Positions 58,488-64,000 of a stretch of DNA of 64,000 bases are shown piece after piece (position 1 is the stretch's first letter; every line of letters begins with the position of its first letter). This stretch comes from Rhodanobacter denitrificans. GTDB lineage: Bacteria > Pseudomonadota > Gammaproteobacteria > Xanthomonadales > Rhodanobacteraceae. The notes below the pieces were generated by a model, which made no database searches, was not told the DNA's origin, and was given only the letters and a program-made list of their open reading frames with translations. The stretch is from NCBI GenBank assembly GCA_017848855.1, contig JAFIHF010000032.1, forward strand, positions 186,001 through 250,000, read 5' to 3'. Position numbers and translations under genes: made by a program.

Positions 58488-59119
58488 GCGCGCGCGGTCG
58501 TTTCATCACGCTGGAAGGCGGCGAGGGCGCGGGCAAGAGCACGCTGCTGGCGGGCTTGCGCGCGCATCTGGAAAGCCGCGGCGTGAGCCTGCTGCTGACC
58601 CGCGAACCGGGCGGCACCGGTCTGGGCGAGGCGGTGCGCGCGATCGTGCTCGACCCCGCGCAGCGCGGCCTGTGCGCCGAGAGCGAGCTGCTCCTGATGT
58701 TCGCCTCGCGCGCGCAGCTGGTGCGCGAGACGATCGCGCCCGCGCTCGAGGCGGGCCGCTGGGTGCTGTGCGACCGCTATGTGGACGCCAGCTACGCCTA
58801 CCAGGGCGGCGGCCGCGGCCAGCCGGCCGAACGCATCGCGGCCATCGAGCAGTGGGCCTGCGCGGGCCTGGTGCCCGACCTCACCCTGCTGCTCGACCTG
58901 CCGGTGGCCACCGGCCGTGCGCGCGCCGCGGGGCGCGGCGCGGCGGATCGCATCGAGGTCGAGGCCGACGGTTTCTTCGAGCGCGTGCGCGCCGCGTATC
59001 GCGCGCGCGCCGCGGCCGAGCCGCAGCGTTTCCGCGTGATCGACGCCAGCCAGAGCGCGGAGGCAGTGCTGCGCGATGCGGTGGCCGCCACCGCGCACCT
59101 GTTCGGAGCGAGCGCATGA
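58484..59119 (+). CDS. tmk: Thymidylate kinase
   Basis: 211 residues from GTG 58484 (GTGA overlap with mltG). P-loop EGGEGAGKST, the DRx motif LCDRYVDASYAYQGGGR and LID region. Makes dTDP from dTMP. Confidence 0.95.
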   Translation: MSARGRFITLEGGEGAGKSTLLAGLRAHLESRGVSLLLTREPGGTGLGEAVRAIVLDPAQRGLCAESELLLMFASRAQLVRETIAPALEAGRWVLCDRYVDASYAYQGGGRGQPAERIAAIEQWACAGLVPDLTLLLDLPVATGRARAAGRGAADRIEVEADGFFERVRAAYRARAAAEPQRFRVIDASQSAEAVLRDAVAATAHLFGASA

Positions 59120-60051
59120 ACGCGATGCCCTGGCACGCGGCGGATTGGGCGCGGCTGCAGGCGCGCCGGCAGCGCGATGCCCTGCCGCATGCGCTGCTGC
59201 TGTGCGGCCCGGCGGGGCTGGGCAAGCGCGCGTTCGCGCAGCGCTTCGTGCGCGGCCTGCTGTGCGAGCGCGCGCAGGACGGCGAGGCCTGCGGCCAGTG
59301 CCGCAGCTGCCTGCTGCTCGACGCGGGCACGCACCCGGATACCACCACGCTCAGCTTCGGCCTGCGCAAGGACGGCACGCCGCGCACCGAGATCGTGATC
59401 GAGCAGATCCGCGAGCTGTCCGCGCGGCTGGCGATGAGCAGCCAGTTTGGCGGCTGGCAGGTGGCGCTGATCGACCCCGCCGACGCGATGAACGCGGCGG
59501 CGGCGAATGCGTTGCTGAAGACGCTGGAGGAGCCCGCCGCGCAGACCTTGCTGATCCTCTTGGCCGATGCGCCGTGGCGCCTGCCGCAGACCATCCGTAG
59601 CCGCTGCCAGCGCATCGAGTTCGCGGTGCCGCCGCCCGCGGAAGCGCAGGCGTGGCTGCAGGCGCAGGGCGTGGCGCAGGCGCAGGCGGCGCTGGAGGCG
59701 GCGCTGGGCAATCCCGGCCTCGCGCTGGCCTGGTCGCAGCAGGGCGCGCTGGAGCGCCGCGCCGAAGTGCGCCGCGATCTCGGCGCGCTGGCGGCGGGGC
59801 GCGGGCAGGTCACGGACATGGCGAAGCGCTGGCTGGACGACGAGCCGGCGCAGCGCCTGTGGTTCGCCGCGCAGGCGGCGGCCGACGAGCGCCGCGCGCA
59901 GTCGACGCAGAGCTCGGCTCCACTCGCCAGCACGCTGGACGGCGAGGCGCTGGCGCACTGGTACGACGCCGCCAACCGCACCCGTGACGCCTTGCGCGGC
60001 CCCTTGCGCGGCGACCTGTTGTTGCTGGAACTCTTGGCGCAGTGGCGTTGA
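59116..60051 (+). CDS. holB: DNA polymerase III delta' subunit
   Basis: 311 residues. P-loop-like LCGPAGLGKRAFAQR, zinc module CERAQDGEACGQCRSC, NALLKTLEEP and SRCQRIEF. Clamp-loader subunit that works with dnaX products. ATGA overlap with tmk. Confidence 0.93.
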   Translation: MNAMPWHAADWARLQARRQRDALPHALLLCGPAGLGKRAFAQRFVRGLLCERAQDGEACGQCRSCLLLDAGTHPDTTTLSFGLRKDGTPRTEIVIEQIRELSARLAMSSQFGGWQVALIDPADAMNAAAANALLKTLEEPAAQTLLILLADAPWRLPQTIRSRCQRIEFAVPPPAEAQAWLQAQGVAQAQAALEAALGNPGLALAWSQQGALERRAEVRRDLGALAAGRGQVTDMAKRWLDDEPAQRLWFAAQAAADERRAQSTQSSAPLASTLDGEALAHWYDAANRTRDALRGPLRGDLLLLELLAQWR

Positions 60052-60053
60052 AC

Positions 60054-60983
60054 ATGGCGCCGCCGCTGGCCGTATCCGCGCAGACGCGGCTGCTGGTGGT
60101 GGCGCCGCATCCGGACGACGAGACGATCGCGAACGGCCTGCTGATCCAGCGCGTGCGCGCGGCCGGCGGCACGGTGCGCGTGCTGCTGCTCACCGACGGC
60201 GACAACAACCCCTGGCCGCAGCGCTGGCTGGAGCGGCGCTGGTCGATCGGCGCGGCCGCACGCGAACGCTGGGGCCGCCGCCGCCGCGCCGAAGCGCAAC
60301 AGGCGCTGCAGCGGCTGGGCTTGCCGGCCACGGCCCTGCAGCCGCTCGGCTGGCCGGACATGGGCGTGCTCGATCGCCTGCTGCAAGCGGGGCAGGGGAG
60401 CCTGGCCGAGCTGGCGGTGGCGCTGGGCGAGTTCGCGCCCGACCTGGTCGCGCTGCCGGCGCTGGGCGACCGCCATCCCGACCACGGTGCGGCGCATGTG
60501 CTGGTGCGGCTGGCGCTGGCCGCCGGCGGACTGGCGCCGACCCTGCTCGCTTATCTGATCCACGGCCGCGACGACGGCCTGCCGACGCTCGAACAACCGG
60601 GCACGCCCGCGCAGCAGGAGGCCAAGCGGCACGCGCTGGCGGCCTGCGCCAGCCAGCTGGCGCTGAGCGGCGGGCGCCTGCGTGCGCTGGCCGAACGCCC
60701 CGAACGGCATGCGCGCATCGAACCGGCGCCGCTCGGCGCCACCCGCGCCTTGCCGTGGCGTCCCTCGCCCCTGCTGTGGCCGCGCCTGCGCCTGATCGCG
60801 GCCAGCACCTCCGGCCAGGCGCAGCAATGGCCTTGGCATGCTGCGCCGCTGCGGCGCGACGGGCAGGGCGGCTGGCAACTGGACTGGCCGGCGGCGCGGC
60901 CGGGCGATGCCTGCTTCGTGCGGCTGTCGCTGGCGCTGCCCTCGCTGTGGATCTTCGACCACTGGGGCTGGCGCGAAGTGTGA
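60054..60983 (+). CDS. PIG-L family deacetylase
   Basis: 309 residues. Metal-site motifs HPDDE (VVAPHPDDETIANG) and RHPDHGAAH; typical of zinc-dependent N-acetylglucosaminyl deacetylases. Extra C-terminal beta-like segment of about 80 residues. ATG 60054 is chosen; GTG 60042 or TTG 60048 would overlap holB and cannot be excluded. Substrate unknown. It sits between holB and pilZ, which are neighbours in many related genomes, so it looks like an insertion in that order. Confidence 0.85.
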   Translation: MAPPLAVSAQTRLLVVAPHPDDETIANGLLIQRVRAAGGTVRVLLLTDGDNNPWPQRWLERRWSIGAAARERWGRRRRAEAQQALQRLGLPATALQPLGWPDMGVLDRLLQAGQGSLAELAVALGEFAPDLVALPALGDRHPDHGAAHVLVRLALAAGGLAPTLLAYLIHGRDDGLPTLEQPGTPAQQEAKRHALAACASQLALSGGRLRALAERPERHARIEPAPLGATRALPWRPSPLLWPRLRLIAASTSGQAQQWPWHAAPLRRDGQGGWQLDWPAARPGDACFVRLSLALPSLWIFDHWGWREV

Positions 60984-61079
60984 GCCGCGAAGTGTGAGCG
61001 CAGATGCTTTGCCTGACGCGCCGCGCTCGCTAGCATGGGGGCTGCCGCATCGGCTGCCGAGCGCGGTCCAGGAGCCCAC

Positions 61080-61433
61080 ATGAATCCCGTCGCCGCCCGC
61101 CAGGGCATCATCTCGCTGAAGATCAAGGATGCCGCCTCGCTGTACAACGCCTACATGCCGTTCCTGCGCAACGGCGGCCTGTTCGCGCCCACCGCGCAGG
61201 CCTATGCGCTGGGCGACGAGGTGGTGCTGCTGGTGAGCCTGGCCGACGAGAGCGAACGCCTGTCGGTGGTGGGCAAGGTGGCATGGATCTGCCCGACCGG
61301 CGCGCAGGGCAACCGCACCGCCGGCGTCGGCATCCACTTCAACGATTCGCCGGATGCCGAGGTGGCGCGCCAGCGCATCGAGAACATGCTCGCCGGCGTG
61401 CTCAATTCCGAGCGCCCCACCCACACCATGTGA
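61080..61433 (+). CDS. pilZ: PilZ-domain protein
   Basis: 117 residues, single PilZ domain beginning [30 protein letters not shown]. This matches the short PilZ of type IV pilus biogenesis, which lacks the RxxxR c-di-GMP site; none is seen here. AGGAG precedes the ATG. The holB-pilZ proximity supports the assignment. Confidence 0.9.
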   Translation: MNPVAARQGIISLKIKDAASLYNAYMPFLRNGGLFAPTAQAYALGDEVVLLVSLADESERLSVVGKVAWICPTGAQGNRTAGVGIHFNDSPDAEVARQRIENMLAGVLNSERPTHTM

Positions 61434-61489
61434 CGCCGCGGCTGCGCCGCGCAGCCGTCATTATTGCGTTGCCGGCACCCGTCAAGCTG

Positions 61490-61517
61490 TTGTGGTGTCG
61501 GCATGCGCTGATACAAT
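61490..61517 (+). promoter_or_regulatory. Putative promoter of the nuo operon
   Basis: TTGTGG (61490-61495), 16-bp spacer, TACAAT (61512-61517). A leader of about 165 bp follows before nuoA. Small GC hairpins are possible in it; no gene seen. Confidence 0.55.
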
Positions 61518-61682
61518 GCGCCGGCTCACGACCCCCGTATCGTGGAGAGTCGGGCGCATGTCGACCCAAGGGATGGCGTGCGTGGCCGCAAGGCCGTGGC
61601 CTCCTGGCCTGCCGAAACGAATTGCCGGACCGTCGCCCCACGGTCACTGATGCGCCCCGATGGCGCGGAGGTAGCTTGCATC

Positions 61683-62029
61683 GTGATTGCCGAATACTGG
61701 CCCGTACTGTTGTTCATCGCCGTGGCCGCCGGCCTCGGTCTCGTGTTGCTGGCGGTCGGCATGCTCGCCGGCCCGCGGCGCCCCGAGGCGGAGAAGCTCT
61801 CGCCCTACGAGTGCGGCTTCGAGGCGTTCGAGGATGCGCGCGCGCGCTTCGACGTGCGCTACTACCTGCTCGCGATCCTGTTCATCATCTTCGATCTGGA
61901 AATCGCCTTCCTGTTCCCCTGGGCGGTGGTGTTCAAGCAGATCGGCATCGTGGCGCTGATCGAGATGGCGCTGTTCCTGCTGCTGCTGGTGGTCGGCTTC
62001 GCCTACGTGTGGAAGAAGGGGGCGCTCGA

Positions 62030-62039
<10 letters not shown>
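61683..62039 (+). CDS. nuoA: NADH-quinone oxidoreductase subunit A
   Basis: 118 residues from GTG 61683, with GGAGG ten bases upstream. Three membrane helices; [33 protein letters not shown] is the NuoA signature region. Longer starts add residues foreign to the family. The nuoB ATG lies inside its last codons. Confidence 0.92.
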
Positions 62040-62587
<548 letters not shown>

Positions 62588-62597
62588 GACGTTGCCC

Positions 62598-63329
62598 ATG
62601 ACCGACATGCAAAAGACCTCGCTGGCCGAGCGCCTCGCCGCGCGGTTCGGCGACACGCTGAAGATCAGCGTGGTGCGCAACGAGACCACCGCCGAGCTGG
62701 CCGCCGCCGACCTGCTCGCGGTGGCCGCCGCGCTGCGCGACGAACCGGGCTTCCGCTTCGGCGAGCTGATCGACGTGTGCGGCATCGACTACCTCGGTTA
62801 CGGCCAGGTCGAATGGGACACCGCCGACGTCACCAGCACCGGCTTCTCGCGCGGCGTGGAAGGCGAGGCGCCGGGCCGCTTCGACTGGGCCGGCCGTCCG
62901 CGCGGCGCCAGCCCGCCGCGCCGCTTCGCCGCGGTGATCCACCTGCTCTCGATCGAGCACAACCAGCGCCTGCGCCTGCGCGTGTTCTGCGCCGACGACA
63001 GCCTGCCGCTGGTGCCCTCGGTGACCGGCATCTGGCCGGGCGCGAACTGGTTCGAGCGCGAGGCGTTCGACCTCTACGGCATCGTCTTCGACGGCCACCC
63101 GGACCTGCGCCGCATCCTCACCGACTACGGCTTCGTGGGGCATCCGTTCCGCAAGGATTTCCCGCTGATCGGCAACGTCGAGGTGCGCTACGACGCCGAG
63201 CAGAAGCGCGTGGTGTACGAACCGGTCACCTCCGTGGTGCCGCGCGTGCTGGTGCCGCGCGTGATCCGCGACGACGCCGACCTCGAACAGGCCAAGGCCG
63301 AAGCCGCCGACGACTGGCGCAGGAACTGA
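62598..63329 (+). CDS. nuoC: NADH-quinone oxidoreductase subunit C
   Basis: 243 residues. Complex I 30-kDa motif [34 protein letters not shown] and [11 protein letters not shown]. Separate from nuoD, unlike the fused NuoCD of E. coli. ATG 62598 preferred to the TTG two codons earlier. Confidence 0.96.
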   Translation: MTDMQKTSLAERLAARFGDTLKISVVRNETTAELAAADLLAVAAALRDEPGFRFGELIDVCGIDYLGYGQVEWDTADVTSTGFSRGVEGEAPGRFDWAGRPRGASPPRRFAAVIHLLSIEHNQRLRLRVFCADDSLPLVPSVTGIWPGANWFEREAFDLYGIVFDGHPDLRRILTDYGFVGHPFRKDFPLIGNVEVRYDAEQKRVVYEPVTSVVPRVLVPRVIRDDADLEQAKAEAADDWRRN

Positions 63330-63330
63330 C

Positions 63331-64000
63331 ATGGCGCAGGAAATCCGCAACTACACGATGAACTTCGGCCCGCAGCATCCCGCTGCGCACGGCGTGCTGC
63401 GCCTGGTGCTGGAGATGGACGGCGAAACCATCGTGCGCGCCGACCCGCACGTCGGCCTGCTCCATCGCGGCACCGAGAAGCTGGCCGAGTCCAAGCCGTT
63501 CAACCAGTCGATCGGCTACATGGACCGCCTCGACTACGTGTCGATGATGTGCAACGAGCACGCCTACGTGCGCGCGATCGAGACCCTGATGGGGATCGAG
63601 GCGCCGGAGCGCGCGCAGTACATCCGCACCATGTTCGACGAGATCACCCGCATCCTGAACCACCTGATGTGGATCGGCTCGAACGCGCTCGACCTCGGCG
63701 CGATGGCGGTGTTCCTGTACGCGTTCCGCGAGCGCGAGGAACTGATGGACGTCTACGAGGCGGTGTCGGGCGCGCGCATGCACGCCACCTACTACCGCCC
63801 GGGCGGCGTCTACCGCGACCTGCCGGCGCAGATGTCGCAGTACCGCGAGTCGCCGTGGCACAAGGGCAAGGACCTGAAGCGCCTGAACAGCTGGCGCGAA
63901 GGCTCGATGCTGGACTTCCTCGACGCCTTCACCGACGACTTCCCGAAGAAGGTGGACGAGTACGAGGAACTGCTCACCACCAACCGCATCTGGAAGCAGC
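63331..64000 (+). CDS. nuoD: NADH-quinone oxidoreductase subunit D (cut at window end)
   Basis: First 223 codons of about 415. Begins [32 protein letters not shown], the quinone-site motif GPQHPAAHG, then [14 protein letters not shown] and the [12 protein letters not shown] helix. 1-bp gap after nuoC. The rest of the complex I operon should follow outside the window. Confidence 0.97.
   Translation, partial: MAQEIRNYTMNFGPQHPAAHGVLRLVLEMDGETIVRADPHVGLLHRGTEKLAESKPFNQSIGYMDRLDYVSMMCNEHAYVRAIETLMGIEAPERAQYIRTMFDEITRILNHLMWIGSNALDLGAMAVFLYAFREREELMDVYEAVSGARMHATYYRPGGVYRDLPAQMSQYRESPWHKGKDLKRLNSWREGSMLDFLDAFTDDFPKKVDEYEELLTTNRIWKQ

Noticed and set aside
61542-61682. N-terminal extension of nuoA
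   Set aside because: The extra 47 residues lack similarity to NuoA and the GTG at 61683 gives a normal protein with an upstream GGAGG.

Overview
The window is 64 kb of dense, very GC-rich chromosomal DNA from a gammaproteobacterium. It most resembles the order Xanthomonadales, probably a Rhodanobacteraceae member (Rhodanobacter/Dyella-like). The evidence is the block yceD-rpmF-fabH-fabD-fabG-acpP-fabF-pabB-pabC-mltG-tmk-holB-pilZ, a UbiM-type ubiquinone hydroxylase, KdkA, a DUF6165 gene, ffs-dnaX-ybaB-recR, and many short palindromic repeats. The genus is inferred, not proven. No phage, plasmid, insertion sequence with a transposase, rRNA operon or CRISPR array is visible.

Layout. 0-1.1 kb: start of an S4 RNA-binding gene and a barnase/barstar pair. 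1.2-7.9 kb: POT peptide transporter, PAP2 phosphatase, exported serine hydrolase, exported esterase, DUF3761 protein. 8.1-8.7 kb: a gene-free 624-bp nested palindrome. 8.8-14.6 kb: VOC protein, AraC regulator, mechanosensitive channel, ABC exporter. 14.6-17.2 kb: a restriction-modification locus in which a Dcm-like methyltransferase and an HNH nuclease are joined in one reading frame, plus an unknown gene. 17.2-22.1 kb: alanine dehydrogenase, MerR regulator, copper-type P-ATPase and two tiny membrane proteins. 22.4-29.2 kb: folC, ubiM (opposite strand), dedD, cvpA, purF, DUF455 gene. 29.4-31.4 kb: HTH/PIN toxin-antitoxin pair, DUF3887 protein, tRNA-Pro. 31.5-37.9 kb: hisS, a long HutH-like lyase, DUF6165 gene, heptosyltransferase, KdkA, metallo-hydrolase. 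38.0-38.7 kb: tRNA-Ser with flanking tRNA fragments carrying a structured element, then 4.5S RNA. 38.9-41.9 kb: dnaX, ybaB, recR, hinT. 42-47.6 kb (minus): maf and a moxR/DUF58/transglutaminase operon ending in a Slp lipoprotein. 47.7-61.4 kb: fatty-acid and folate/replication block. 61.5-64 kb: start of the complex I operon, nuoABCD, cut at the window end.

Genes that work together: fabHDGF with acpP run type II fatty acid synthesis; folC, pabB and pabC serve folate; dnaX and holB are clamp-loader subunits, tmk supplies dTMP kinase, and ybaB-recR handle nucleoid and recombination functions; MerR is predicted to control the metal ATPase from a promoter that would give a leaderless mRNA. The fab operon is split: fabD is followed by a terminator and a self-contained ArsR/SRPBCC/DUF899 cassette with its own palindromic operator, and fabG resumes afterwards.

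The most unusual signals are the methyltransferase-HNH fusion with a degenerate methyltransferase motif X and an HTH-associated inverted repeat upstream, and a multi-hairpin element sitting at the T-loop of tRNA-Ser fragments whose two copies differ by compensatory changes. Repeat material has also entered coding regions: the barstar C-terminus, a linker in the copper ATPase, the 3' end of a hydrolase, and the stop codon of the heptosyltransferase gene.
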